Shown one piece after another: positions 44,806-53,059 of a stretch of 64,000 nt of DNA. The translations under genes were made by a program, and so were the position numbers. The number at the start of each line of letters is the position of its first letter. The first letter of the stretch is position 1. Origin of the DNA: an uncultured Jannaschia sp. Its GTDB lineage: Bacteria > Pseudomonadota > Alphaproteobacteria > Rhodobacterales > Rhodobacteraceae. Below the pieces are notes generated by a model, which was not told where the DNA came from, searched no databases, and saw nothing but the letters and a program-made list of their open reading frames with translations. The DNA lies in NCBI GenBank assembly GCA_947494145.1, contig CANLTZ010000004.1, positions 186,001 through 250,000 on the forward strand, read 5' to 3'.

Positions 44806-45735
44806 TCAGACCCCATGGGTGAGAGAGACGAAGACGTCTTCTAGGTCAGCTTCTTCGGTGCGCACGTCGCGAATTGTGATGCCCGCCCCATGGACGGCAG
44901 CCAGAAGTTGTTCGGCCGAGACCTTGCCACGGGAATAGGTCAGCGCCAGCGACCCGTCGGGCCGGTGGTCGAGGTCCACACCGTCGGGCAGGGCGATGTC
45001 GCCGGGCGGGGCTTCGGGGGTGATGACCATGGTCTTGCCATCCAGGCGATCCAGCAGGGTTGCCGTCTTGTCGCGGATGACCAGCTCGCCATGGTTCACG
45101 ATGGCGATTTCGTCGCACATTTCCTGGGCTTCTTCCAGGTAATGGGTCGTCAGGATGATGGTCAGCCCACGCTCTTTGTTCAGACGCCGGACATTGCGCC
45201 AGAGCATCTGACGCAGCTCGATATCGACGCCCGCCGTGGGTTCGTCCAGGACCAGGATCTGGGGGTGATGGACCAGCGCCTTGGCCAGCAGAAGCCGCCG
45301 CCGCATCCCGCCCGACAGGGTCCGGGCATAGGCATCCGCCTTGTCGGAAAGCCCCACGAGGTCGAGGATTTCGGCGGTGCGCCGGTCTTTCTTCGGCACC
45401 CCATAAAGCCCCGCCTGCACCTCAAGCGCGCCATGTGGGGTGAAAAATGGGTCGAGGTTCAGTTCCTGGGGCATGACGCCGATGGCCGCGCGCGATTGGC
45501 GGGGGTTGCGGTCCTGGTCGAAGCCCCAGATGCGCACCTTGCCCGATGTTTTGCGCACCAGGCCTGCCATGATGTTGATGGTTGTCGATTTGCCCGCACC
45601 ATTTGGCCCCAGAAGCCCGAAGATCGAGCCGGTCGGGATGGTGAGGTCCAGGCCTTTCAGGGCCTCTTTGGCGGGGGATTTGCCATCGCCTGCATAGACC
45701 TTGCGCAATCCTTCGATTTCGATGGCGTCGGTCAT
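44806..45735 (-). CDS. ABC-2 type exporter ATPase
   Basis: A 309-residue ATPase of the CcmA/drug-efflux group. The start MTDAIEIEGLRKVYAGDG is chosen over a long in-frame leader that covers the divergent zinc-finger gene. Walker A is GPNGAGKST, the signature TLSGGMRRRLLLAKAL, Walker B ILVLDEPTAGVD, switch LTTHYLEEAQEM. The last 80 residues form an exporter-type C-terminal domain. No permease gene follows, so the partner must be elsewhere; the gene is 18 bases upstream of YqaA. Confidence 0.88.
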   Translation of the reverse strand: MTDAIEIEGLRKVYAGDGKSPAKEALKGLDLTIPTGSIFGLLGPNGAGKSTTINIMAGLVRKTSGKVRIWGFDQDRNPRQSRAAIGVMPQELNLDPFFTPHGALEVQAGLYGVPKKDRRTAEILDLVGLSDKADAYARTLSGGMRRRLLLAKALVHHPQILVLDEPTAGVDIELRQMLWRNVRRLNKERGLTIILTTHYLEEAQEMCDEIAIVNHGELVIRDKTATLLDRLDGKTMVITPEAPPGDIALPDGVDLDHRPDGSLALTYSRGKVSAEQLLAAVHGAGITIRDVRTEEADLEDVFVSLTHGV

Positions 45736-45835
45736 GGGCCCCCCGGGTGTTGCGCGTCCCCCGGCCGCTGGCGCATAAGCCGGTGACGCCCCACCTAGCG
45801 GGGGCATGCCCATGCGACAACCCGAGGCTGCGACC

Positions 45836-46045
45836 ATGACAACCGGCACCCCGCAAGACCCGTCGAATTCCGGCCCCAACGACCCCCCCGAGGTTGAAAC
45901 GGTGACGACCCTGCGGATTGCCTGTGACGGGGGCGGGGGCGCTTTGGGACATCCGCGTGTCTGGCTGAGCATCGACCCGAAGGTGGGGTTCGTGGAATGC
46001 GGCTATTGCGATAAGCGCTTCGTGCTGGAAGGGGATGGGCACTGA
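45836..46045 (+). CDS. zf-CHCC zinc-finger protein (NDUFS6-like)
   Basis: A 69-residue protein ending in a zf-CHCC finger, with C30 in [18 protein letters not shown]39, and C55/C58 in [10 protein letters not shown]. The same domain forms subunit NDUFS6 of complex I, and short alphaproteobacterial versions are probably complex I accessory or assembly proteins. GAGG eight bases before ATG 45836 favours this start over the ATG at 45806. Divergent from the ABC ATPase gene. Confidence 0.88.
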   Translation: MTTGTPQDPSNSGPNDPPEVETVTTLRIACDGGGGALGHPRVWLSIDPKVGFVECGYCDKRFVLEGDGH

Positions 46046-46109
46046 CGGTCTGGGACTTGTAAGGTACGATCCCCAAATCGCGCGCCCCGGATAGTAAGGG
46101 GACCTTTCG

Positions 46110-46994
46110 ATGTCCTTATTTTCGATAGGGCCCAGGTTCTTTCTGGACATATCACTACCGCGCGATGCCGCGCCCAAGGTGGACGTATCTGCCACAGCCC
46201 GGTCCGTCCGGTTCATATCGCCGGACCTGATGGAAGTCCGCCGGTCCGACGCATCCGGCCTGCGCATGACGGCGTTCGGCTGTTTCGTCATCCTGTCCAC
46301 AATTGTCGTTTGGCTGCCGCTGCTTGAAGTCGGCAAGACGGCGGTCAGGGCCTGGGCGGTTCTCGATCCGAGGGGTTTTTACGAGGCTGTCTATACCGGA
46401 CAGTTGGAAAACGGCCGGCTCGGCCATGATGAAACCTTCGAGGCGTTCCTGGCCCGGCGGCTGGCAGATTCCACCCATACCCGCACGCTGGAACAAGGGA
46501 TTATCAGCCTAGTGATGATAGGCATTCCGTTGGGCCTTTTTCTGCTATGGCCACGCCCGGCCCCCCTGCGCGTGGATCGCGCTGGCAAGGCAGTCTATAC
46601 GAAGCGCTATGGTCGTCTGATCGCCGTGCCGATTACGCGGGGCATGGTCGATATTCCAGGCAGTGTCCGGGATGTGTTTCACCGTGACGGCGTCTATCGT
46701 GTGGGCATATTGACGGTGACGTTGAAGACACTGGGGTCGGGCAAGCCCAAACGCATCGGCATTGGGGCCTTCCCGTCCAGCCACCAAGCGCAGCACGAGA
46801 ATGTCTATAACGCCATCCGCAGCTTCGCCGCCGCGCGGGGGACGCCTGACTGGGTTGGGGAACTGGCGGCATTGCAAAGCAGGCAGCGCCCCGCACCGCT
46901 TCGCGGCATGTGGGCTGGGGTGCTGTTTCGGGTCGGTTTCAGTCGACGCGACTTGGCGAAAATCGAGGCTTGGCGGGCGGATCTAGCGGGGTAG
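46110..46994 (+). CDS. Uncharacterised two-helix membrane protein
   Basis: A 294-residue protein I do not recognise. The start follows AAGGGG. A soluble N terminus of about 50 residues is followed by a hydrophobic helix at about 53-75 (MTAFGCFVILSTIVVWLPLL), a 50-residue loop, and a second helix at about 130-147 (IISLVMIGIPLGLFLLWP). The C-terminal half RVDRAGKAVYTKRYGRLIAV onward looks like a beta-rich PH-like domain of the kind found in bacterial membrane proteins. Codon use matches neighbours, so it is probably genuine. No function assigned. Confidence 0.7.
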   Translation: MSLFSIGPRFFLDISLPRDAAPKVDVSATARSVRFISPDLMEVRRSDASGLRMTAFGCFVILSTIVVWLPLLEVGKTAVRAWAVLDPRGFYEAVYTGQLENGRLGHDETFEAFLARRLADSTHTRTLEQGIISLVMIGIPLGLFLLWPRPAPLRVDRAGKAVYTKRYGRLIAVPITRGMVDIPGSVRDVFHRDGVYRVGILTVTLKTLGSGKPKRIGIGAFPSSHQAQHENVYNAIRSFAAARGTPDWVGELAALQSRQRPAPLRGMWAGVLFRVGFSRRDLAKIEAWRADLAG

Positions 46995-47034
46995 GGCGTT
47001 TCCCTGGCCCGGCGGCATAACGGCTTGCGCCGCG

Positions 47035-47937
47035 TTATTTCATCGGTCGCGCAGCCCCCCTTCGATTGAGCGCAATCGAATAAATCGACGTCGTCGCCGT
47101 GATGAACAGCACATGCCGCGACCGTCCACCGAAGCAGACATTGGACACCGTTTCTGGCACCAGGACTTTGCCCAGCAACACCCCCTCGGGGGAAATGCAA
47201 TGCACGCCGTCGCCCGCCGACGACCAGATATTGCCGTCTTCATCCAGGCGGAAGCCGTCACTGATCCCCGCATCGACCTTGAAGAAATCGCGGCCATTGG
47301 TGGTTCCGGTGTCGGTCACGTCATAGACCCGCATGTGTTGGGGGTCTTCGGAAAAGATGCGCCCGGTATCGGCGGCGTAGAGCAGGCGTTCATCTGGGGA
47401 AAAGGCCAGGCCGTTTGGGCAGTTCATGTCATCCACGGCCACATCCATGGCGCCTGTGGCCGGGTCGACGCGGTAGACGACGCAGGGCAGTTCTTGGTCG
47501 GCCAGGGCGCCCTCGTAATCCATGCTGATCCCGTAATGGGGGTCGCTGAACCAGATCGTGCCGTCGGACTTCACCACCACATCATTGGGGGAGTTGAGCC
47601 GCTTGCCCCCGAACCCGTCGGCAATCACCGTGACCGTCCCGTCCAACTCCGTCCGGGTGACACGGCGGGTGCCGTGTTCGCAACTGACCAGCCGCCCTTC
47701 GCGGTCGCGGGTATGACCGTTGGCGAAGTTCGAGGGCGCGCGGTAGGTGCTGACCCCAGTCTCGTGGTTCCAGCGCAGGATGCGGTTGTTGGGGATGTCG
47801 CTGAAGAGAAGGCAATCGGCATCGCCGAACCATACGGGCCCCTCGACCCAGTCGAACCCGGTTGCCAGGCGCTTCAGCGGCGCGTTGCCCAGCACGAAAC
47901 GGTCGAAGCGGCTGTCATGGCTTTCGGCCCAGTCCAT
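47035..47937 (-). CDS. SMP-30/gluconolactonase-family lactonase
   Basis: A 300-residue six-bladed propeller hydrolase. The start MDWAESHDSRFDRFVLG follows GAGAGGG. Calcium and active-site motifs are ATGFDWVEGPVWFGDADCLL (Glu32), LNSPNDVVVKSDGTIWFSDP, DDMNCPNGLAFSPDERLLYA and DAGISDGFRLDEDGNIW. These enzymes open sugar lactones such as xylono-, arabino- or gluconolactone. It could serve sugar-acid catabolism, but is 5 kb from the xyl operon and separately transcribed. Confidence 0.9.
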   Translation of the reverse strand: MDWAESHDSRFDRFVLGNAPLKRLATGFDWVEGPVWFGDADCLLFSDIPNNRILRWNHETGVSTYRAPSNFANGHTRDREGRLVSCEHGTRRVTRTELDGTVTVIADGFGGKRLNSPNDVVVKSDGTIWFSDPHYGISMDYEGALADQELPCVVYRVDPATGAMDVAVDDMNCPNGLAFSPDERLLYAADTGRIFSEDPQHMRVYDVTDTGTTNGRDFFKVDAGISDGFRLDEDGNIWSSAGDGVHCISPEGVLLGKVLVPETVSNVCFGGRSRHVLFITATTSIYSIALNRRGAARPMK

Positions 47938-48070
47938 GGCGGTGTCCCTCTCAGATATCCCCGACCCATATTGAGCGCTTGCCGGGTTGGGGGCCAGCCC
48001 AGTTGCGACACGCCCCCTTGGCAAACCCTCAGCCCACGGACATGACGGGACAAAGCCAAGGAGAGTCCAG

Positions 48071-48421
48071 ATGCCGAAGACACAATTCGCGGTCGAGATG
48101 GGGATGGGCACCGACCTGCGCGGTGCCGACCCGACCAAGGCGGCCTGCCGCGCCGTCCATGATGCGCTGCACCGCAATTACCTGACCATCGGCCCGGCCT
48201 TCGGCTTCCCGAAAGAGGCCATGATCGTCGATATCCGCGTGGGCGTCAGCGACCCCGCCGCCGTCGATCTGGCCCGTATCCGGGCCGAAGCGCCCTATGG
48301 ACAGGTTTCGGCCGAGGCCGTGCCTGGCGGAGCCTTGTTCGAGATGAACGGTAATCCGGTCCTTGTGGCCAATGCCATCGTCACCGTGTCATTCGACGTC
48401 GAAACGGGGGATGCGGCATGA
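48071..48421 (+). CDS. Lin0512-family protein, first of tandem pair (degenerate motif)
   Basis: A 116-residue cytoplasmic protein of the Lin0512 family (TIGR02058), of unknown function. The N terminus AVEMGMGTDLRGADPTKAACRAV lines up with the family motif GxGxDxHG, but the His is Arg here (GMGTDLRG). The start MPKTQFAVEM follows AAGGAGA. It overlaps the second family member by four bases (ATGA), suggesting a heteromeric complex. Confidence 0.8.
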   Translation: MPKTQFAVEMGMGTDLRGADPTKAACRAVHDALHRNYLTIGPAFGFPKEAMIVDIRVGVSDPAAVDLARIRAEAPYGQVSAEAVPGGALFEMNGNPVLVANAIVTVSFDVETGDAA

Positions 48422-48786
48422 GCGAACAGCCCCTTATTCTTGAGATGGGCATGGGCGCCGATGTCCATGGCCGCGATATGACCAAGGCCGCTTTGCGCGC
48501 GGTATCGGATGCGATCCGGCATTCGTCACTCAGCGTGTTTCAATCGTGGAAACACCCATCCGCCATGCGGGTCGAGGTCACCATCGCCGTTCCCGACCCT
48601 GACGCGCTCGACCCCGCTGTCGTGGCCGCGGCGCTGCCGTTCGGCGATGTGAGCGTCACCGTCGTGCAGGGCGGCTTGGACGACCGCGGCATGGGCGGGG
48701 CAGAGGATATCACCTTGGCCGTGGCGGGCGTGAAGGCGTTTTTGGACACAGAGGGGCATCCGTTTCGGTTGAGTGGGGCGGGGTAG
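48418..48786 (+). CDS. Lin0512-family protein, second of tandem pair (intact motif)
   Basis: A 122-residue paralogue of the preceding gene. The N terminus LILEMGMGADVHGRDMTKAALRAVSDAIRHSS carries the intact GxGxDxHG motif. Both proteins share the pattern of an N-terminal beta strand, the motif, a long helix, then VEVTIAVPDPDALD-type strands and a C-terminal ITLAVAGVKAFLD. Its ATG overlaps the upstream stop. Function is unknown for the family. Copy E of the dispersed repeat follows. Confidence 0.82.
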   Translation: MSEQPLILEMGMGADVHGRDMTKAALRAVSDAIRHSSLSVFQSWKHPSAMRVEVTIAVPDPDALDPAVVAAALPFGDVSVTVVQGGLDDRGMGGAEDITLAVAGVKAFLDTEGHPFRLSGAG

Positions 48787-48804
48787 GGCACGATCCATGG
48801 GACC

Positions 48805-48990
48805 TAAACGTGTCGGATCATGGACCGGAATCGAGCCCATAGGGCGCCGGTCCATCGCTGGCCCCTCCGGCCCGGCGATTGGGCTGCCGTTGGCGCATTG
48901 CTTGAGCGAAGTGCGGATTTTGTAGCCATAAGTTCAGTAGCGGCACCGTCGGATCGCCACGCCGTAGCTCGTCGATTTACCGGCTTGCAC
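48805..48990. repeat. Dispersed structured repeat, copy E (convergent intergenic)
   Basis: Between the Lin0512 pair and the convergent dpp ATPase gene. TGGACCGG (48821-48828) and CCGGTCCA (48847-48854) are spaced by 18 bases with inner GCCC-ATA-GGGC, as in copy D. A second hairpin pairs ATCGCTGG with CCGGCGAT (T-G wobble), equivalent to the perfect hairpin in copy C. A ccata block (48926-48930) and cgtcggatcgcc follow. Confidence 0.65.
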
Positions 48991-48998
48991 TCAATCCC

Positions 48999-49985
48999 CT
49001 AAGCCGCGCCCTTCAACCGCACCTGACCCGCATGGTGGCAGGCCACACGCCCCGCGCCGAACGCCTCCAACGGGGGCCGTTCCTGTTTACAGATATCGGT
49101 GGCGATTGGACAACGTGGGTGGAACGCGCAGCCCGTGGGCGGGTCTATGGGGTCGGGGATCTCGCCTTCGGGTGGCACCACCTCCCGCCCGAACGCATCC
49201 AGCCGGGGGGCCGCGTCGATCAACATCGCCGAATAGGGATGGGCGGGTTCGGTGAACAAGGCGTCGGGCGGGGCCTCTTCCAACAGGCGGCCTAGGTAAA
49301 GAACACCGATGGTGTCGGCCATGTGCCGCACCACCGTCAGGTCGTGGCTGATGAACAGATAGGTCAGCCCGTGTTCATCCTTCAGATCGCTCATCAGGTT
49401 CAAGACCTGCGCCTGGACGGACACATCCAGCGCCGATGTGGGTTCATCACAGACGATCAGCTTGGGCTCGGAGGCAAGCGCACGGGCCACGCAGATGCGC
49501 TGCCGCTGCCCGCCGGAAAACTGGTGCGGGTATTTGGACGCATCCTCGGCCGACAGGCCCACCTGTTCCAACAGGCGCGCGGCCAGCCCTTCGGTGTCGC
49601 CGCCGCGCGCCGCCACGGGCTCCGTGATGATGTCGCCCACGCGCCAGCGGGGGTTCAGCGAGGCGAAGGGGTCCTGGAAGATCATTTGGATGTCCGACCG
49701 GATGCGCTCAATCGTGGTCTCGTCGCTTTCGGTCGCCAGGTCCACGCCTTCGATTTCCACATTCCCGTCCGATGGCCTTAGCAACCCCACCACCATCTTG
49801 CCGATGGTGGACTTGCCCGACCCGCTTTCGCCCACCAGGGCATAGGTCGTCCGTTCCGGGATATCGAAGCTCACATCGCTGACTGCCGTCAGAAGCCGCT
49901 TGGGCAGCCGTTCGATCACGCGGTTCAGCCAGGGTTTGGAAACGTCGAAGACCCGCGACAGGCGCGATACGCGGACAAGGTTCAT
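48999..49985 (-). CDS. dppF: Peptide-type ABC importer ATPase (DppF/OppF)
   Basis: ATPase, 328 residues. The start MNLVRVSRLSRVFDVSKPWL overlaps the dppD stop (ATGA). Walker A is GESGSGKST, signature FSGGQRQRICVARAL, Walker B LIVCDEPTSALD, switch FISHDLTVVRHM. The C-terminal oligopeptide domain has the FeS-type Cys motif CAFHPRCPIATDICKQERP. Last gene of the leftward dpp operon. Confidence 0.95.
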   Translation of the reverse strand: MNLVRVSRLSRVFDVSKPWLNRVIERLPKRLLTAVSDVSFDIPERTTYALVGESGSGKSTIGKMVVGLLRPSDGNVEIEGVDLATESDETTIERIRSDIQMIFQDPFASLNPRWRVGDIITEPVAARGGDTEGLAARLLEQVGLSAEDASKYPHQFSGGQRQRICVARALASEPKLIVCDEPTSALDVSVQAQVLNLMSDLKDEHGLTYLFISHDLTVVRHMADTIGVLYLGRLLEEAPPDALFTEPAHPYSAMLIDAAPRLDAFGREVVPPEGEIPDPIDPPTGCAFHPRCPIATDICKQERPPLEAFGAGRVACHHAGQVRLKGAA

Positions 49986-50965
49986 GCCGCATCCTCCCCT
50001 TCTGCGATGGGAAACCAGCACGCTGCCCGCGCATCGGAATCGCCCACCTTGGGCCCGGGGTCGCGGCGACACGGGTCCTGCGCGCGCGGGCATCTGGGGT
50101 GAAAGGCGCAGCCATCGGGCAGGTTCCCCAGCCGTGGCATGGCACCGGGGATTTGCCGCAACCGCGCCTGTCCCGCGCTGGCCGCGGGGGTCGAGGCCAT
50201 CAAGCCGTCGGTATAGGGATGGCGCGGCGCTGCGATGATCTGGGCTACGGGCCCGATTTCGGCCAGGCGCCCGGCATACATCACCGCCACGCGGTCTGCG
50301 GTCTCGGCGATTACGCCCATATCGTGGGTGACCAGCATGGCCGCCATCCCCCGTTCGCGGCAGAGCCGTTTCAGAAGCGCGGTGATCTGCGCCTGCACCG
50401 ACACGTCCAGTGCCGTCGTCGGCTCATCGGCGATCAGCAGCGTGGGTTCCGCGCAAAGCGCGAGGGCAATCACCACGCGCTGCCGCATCCCGCCGGAAAA
50501 CTCATGCGGATAGGCGCCCATTCGGTCCTTCGCCGCAGGGATACCCACTTCGTCCAGGCCGCGCACCGCGCGGGCCAGGGCCTCCGCCTCGGAGACATCC
50601 AGGTGCCGCAAGATCGTTTCGGTCAGCTGCTCCCCCACCGTCAAAAGCGGGTTGAGCGACGTCAGCGGGTCTTGGAACACCATCCCGATCCGCTTGCCCC
50701 GGATGCGTCGCATTTGGGGCAGCGTCAGGTTGTCGATCCGTTCGCCTTCCAACAGGACTTCACCGGCCGAGATATGGGCCGGCGGGTCCAAAAGTCCGAT
50801 CACCGCGTTCCCGGTCATGGATTTGCCCGCGCCGCTTTCGCCCACAACGCCCAGGATCTCACCTGCCGCAATGTCCCAAGACACACCATCCACGGGCCGG
50901 AGCGTGCCGCGCCGCGTGGGGATGTCGACGGTCAGGTCGCGCAGGGACAGGACGGGCGTGGTCAT
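49982..50965 (-). CDS. dppD: Peptide-type ABC importer ATPase (DppD/OppD)
   Basis: ATPase, 327 residues from ATG 50965. A TTG at 50974 that overlaps the upstream stop is an alternative start. Walker A is GESGAGKSM, the Q loop FQDPLTSLNP, signature FSGGMRQRVVIALAL, Walker B LLIADEPTTALD, switch LVTHDMGVIAET. The C-terminal CAFHPRCPRAQDPCRRD Cys motif is present. It forms a heterodimer with DppF to power import. Confidence 0.94.
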   Translation of the reverse strand: MTTPVLSLRDLTVDIPTRRGTLRPVDGVSWDIAAGEILGVVGESGAGKSMTGNAVIGLLDPPAHISAGEVLLEGERIDNLTLPQMRRIRGKRIGMVFQDPLTSLNPLLTVGEQLTETILRHLDVSEAEALARAVRGLDEVGIPAAKDRMGAYPHEFSGGMRQRVVIALALCAEPTLLIADEPTTALDVSVQAQITALLKRLCRERGMAAMLVTHDMGVIAETADRVAVMYAGRLAEIGPVAQIIAAPRHPYTDGLMASTPAASAGQARLRQIPGAMPRLGNLPDGCAFHPRCPRAQDPCRRDPGPKVGDSDARAACWFPIAEGEDAA

Positions 50966-50970
50966 GCGGA

Positions 50971-51270
50971 TCAATCCTTCGAGAGGGCGGCCAACATCTC
51001 GGCCTCGCTGTCATAGCTGTCGGTTTCCGGGATGAAAGGCGCCATGGCGGGCCGCCCGGCCCAGGTCATCTGCACGACCCCGCGCTTGCCGTCCCCGTAA
51101 GCCACGATCAGCCGGTTACCATCGCGGTCCCGCGCCTCGACGGTGAAGCTGTCGCGATGGGCATCCAGCACATGGCCCAGCGGCAGTTCCGCCAGCAGAT
51201 GCTGCTTGAGCGCATCGCATTCGTCCGGCTTGGGCCGCCAGAAATCGTTGCTTTTCAACGGGTCAGCCAT
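50971..51270 (-). CDS. Small uncharacterised protein inside the dpp operon
   Basis: A 99-residue soluble protein I do not recognise. It starts MADPLKSNDFWRPKPDECDAL, followed by alternating strand pattern FTVEARDRDGNRLIVAYGDGKRGVVQMTWAG and an acidic end ETDSYDSEAEMLAALSKD. It is located between the crystallin J1-like gene and dppD on the same strand, with tight spacing. It could be a small beta-barrel; no function assigned. Confidence 0.7.
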   Translation of the reverse strand: MADPLKSNDFWRPKPDECDALKQHLLAELPLGHVLDAHRDSFTVEARDRDGNRLIVAYGDGKRGVVQMTWAGRPAMAPFIPETDSYDSEAEMLAALSKD

Positions 51271-51303
51271 GGCATCGCACCTGCATCGTCGCGCCACCCC
51301 ACA

Positions 51304-51648
51304 TCAGCGGAAGGTCTGCACCACGTCGATCTGGCCGACGATGGCATCGTTGAAGGCGGGCAAATCTTCGGCGGGGATCCCGTATTCCAGATGGGAGCGG
51401 CCCCCGGCTTCCTGCACGTCATAGGCGTCCAGAAAATCCTTGCGCACCTCAAACCGCGTCACATAGCCCGACCCGCTGGCCTTCACGTTCCAATCCCGCG
51501 CGATCTTGACGGCGTAGTCTTCGGTCAAGACGGGGTAGAAGATCGGCTGCTCGGGCAGGCGCGGCGGAAAGGCCCGCATGTCGGCATCCTGCATCAGCGC
51601 CAATTCTTCGGGCCCCACGGGGCGCCAGAGTGTCACTGTCTCAACCAT
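51304..51648 (-). CDS. ADP-ribosylation/crystallin J1-like small protein
   Basis: A 114-residue protein. The pattern LWRPVGPEELALMQDADMRAFPPRLPEQPIFYPVL, RDWN and VTRFEVRKDFLDAYDVQEAG, then HLEYGIPAEDLPAFNDAIVGQI matches short proteins often labelled ADP-ribosylation/crystallin J1 in databases. It is far shorter than true J1 hydrolases and lacks their Asp clusters, so that label is of doubtful meaning. It overlaps the dppC stop by one base (TAATG). Confidence 0.7.
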   Translation of the reverse strand: MVETVTLWRPVGPEELALMQDADMRAFPPRLPEQPIFYPVLTEDYAVKIARDWNVKASGSGYVTRFEVRKDFLDAYDVQEAGGRSHLEYGIPAEDLPAFNDAIVGQIDVVQTFR

Positions 51649-52607
51649 TATCGCAGCCTCGGGTTCAAAGCGTCACGCAGCCAGTCGCCCAGCAGGTTCA
51701 CCGACAGGGCCAGCGCCAGAAGGGTCACGGCGGGGAAGAACAAAATCCACCACTCGCCGGAAAACAGGAAATCCTGGCCGATGCGGATCAGCGTCCCGAG
51801 CGAGGGCTGGGTGGGCGGCGCGCCGACGCCGAGGAAGCTGAGCGTGGCCTCGGCGATGATGGCCAAGGCCAGCGAGATCGTCGCGATGACCAACACGGGT
51901 GACAACACGTTGGGCAGGATATGCTTGAACATGATCGCCCAGGATGACCGACCGATCAGCCGCGCGGCCTGCACGTATTCCTTGTTCTTCTCCACCAGCG
52001 TCGCCCCTCGGACGACGCGGGCGAATTGCACCCAATCCGACAGGCCGATGGCCAGGATCAGCACCCAGATGGCCACTTGATCGCGGTATTCGATGGGGAT
52101 GACGCCGCGCGCGATCCCGAAGATCAGCAGCGCCACCAGGATGGAGGGCAGCGTCAACTGGATATCGGCCACGCGCATGATGATCGTTTCGGTCCAGCCG
52201 CCCACATAGCCCGCCAGCAGCCCGAGGCCCACGCCCAGAACCATGGCGAACAGGACCGCCATGAAACCCACGAACAACGATATCCGCATCCCGTAAAGGA
52301 TGGTCGAGAAAACGTCGCGACCCTGGTCGTCGGTTCCCAGCAGGAAGGTTTCGCCGGTGAACTGGTTGGGCACGCCCGGGGGCGAAAAGCCGTTCATCAA
52401 GTTTAGAGAGGCTGGGTCGAACGGGTTCGTTGTCGCGATCCAGGGCGCGAAGACCGCCGACAGGATAAGGATCAGCGTCACGATGGCCGCGATAACAGCC
52501 ACCGGCGATTGCCGGAACGAATAGGCGATGTCGCTGTCCCACGCGGTCTTCCAGCGGGAGGGCGGTGCGGTTTCGGGCGCGGGGCCGGTATCGGGTAGGT
52601 CACTCAT
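51648..52607 (-). CDS. dppC: Peptide-type ABC importer permease (DppC)
   Basis: Inner-membrane permease, 319 residues, six hydrophobic segments. The N-terminal cytoplasmic tail is followed by SFRQSPVAVIAAIVTLILILSAVFAPWIA, the family signature LGTDDQGRDVFSTILYG and the EAA loop AARLIGRSSWAIMFKHILPN. Its start overlaps the GFA gene stop (ATGA at 52604-52607). Partner of DppB. Confidence 0.94.
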   Translation of the reverse strand: MSDLPDTGPAPETAPPSRWKTAWDSDIAYSFRQSPVAVIAAIVTLILILSAVFAPWIATTNPFDPASLNLMNGFSPPGVPNQFTGETFLLGTDDQGRDVFSTILYGMRISLFVGFMAVLFAMVLGVGLGLLAGYVGGWTETIIMRVADIQLTLPSILVALLIFGIARGVIPIEYRDQVAIWVLILAIGLSDWVQFARVVRGATLVEKNKEYVQAARLIGRSSWAIMFKHILPNVLSPVLVIATISLALAIIAEATLSFLGVGAPPTQPSLGTLIRIGQDFLFSGEWWILFFPAVTLLALALSVNLLGDWLRDALNPRLR

Positions 52608-53059
52608 CGGGTCATCCCCATCCGCTCATGCCAAGCCGCCAGGCTTTCTTCAGGGTAGGCGTCGAAGACAGCATCGCCTTGCGCAATATCGGGCGCGGCC
52701 CAGCCCGCGCGCGCCCCGGTCATCATATGCACATGGGTCGGTGCCACCGGTAGTTCCGTGTCGATGGCCGAGGCATGGGGATGAATCAGGTCGGGCCAGT
52801 CGGGGGAATAGCCCCACAGCGCGCTGCCACAGACCGCGCAGAACGTCCGCTCCATCCGGGCACTAGACTGATAGGTGCTCAGGCTCTCGCGCCCCTCGAC
52901 CTCCAGCGTCCCGGCCAAAGCCCCGATATTGACTGCAAAGCCCCCGCCGCCCGCCGTCTTGCGGCAGATCGAGCAATAGCAACGCTGATACGGCACCGGG
53001 TGCGGTGCTTCGACCGTAAAGCGCACCGCGCCGCAATGGCAGGAGCCTTCCAGTCTCAT
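52604..53059 (-). CDS. GFA-family zinc protein (glutathione-dependent formaldehyde-activating fold)
   Basis: A 151-residue protein of the GFA/CENP-V family. Zinc ligands are visible: C7/C9 in GSCHCGAVRF, C27/C29/C32 in RCYCSICRK, and C74/C77 in FCAVCGSALW. It starts MRLEGSCHCG, just inside the end of dppB (ATGA). GFA proteins bind glutathione adducts or other small electrophiles. Lying between dppB and dppC it is co-translated with the importer, so it may process the imported substrate. Confidence 0.9.
   Translation of the reverse strand: MRLEGSCHCGAVRFTVEAPHPVPYQRCYCSICRKTAGGGGFAVNIGALAGTLEVEGRESLSTYQSSARMERTFCAVCGSALWGYSPDWPDLIHPHASAIDTELPVAPTHVHMMTGARAGWAAPDIAQGDAVFDAYPEESLAAWHERMGMTR

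Noticed and set aside
51304-51648. True ADP-ribosylglycohydrolase (crystallin J1)
   Set aside because: Only 114 residues and lacking the Asp-rich metal sites; the label probably reflects an inherited database name.
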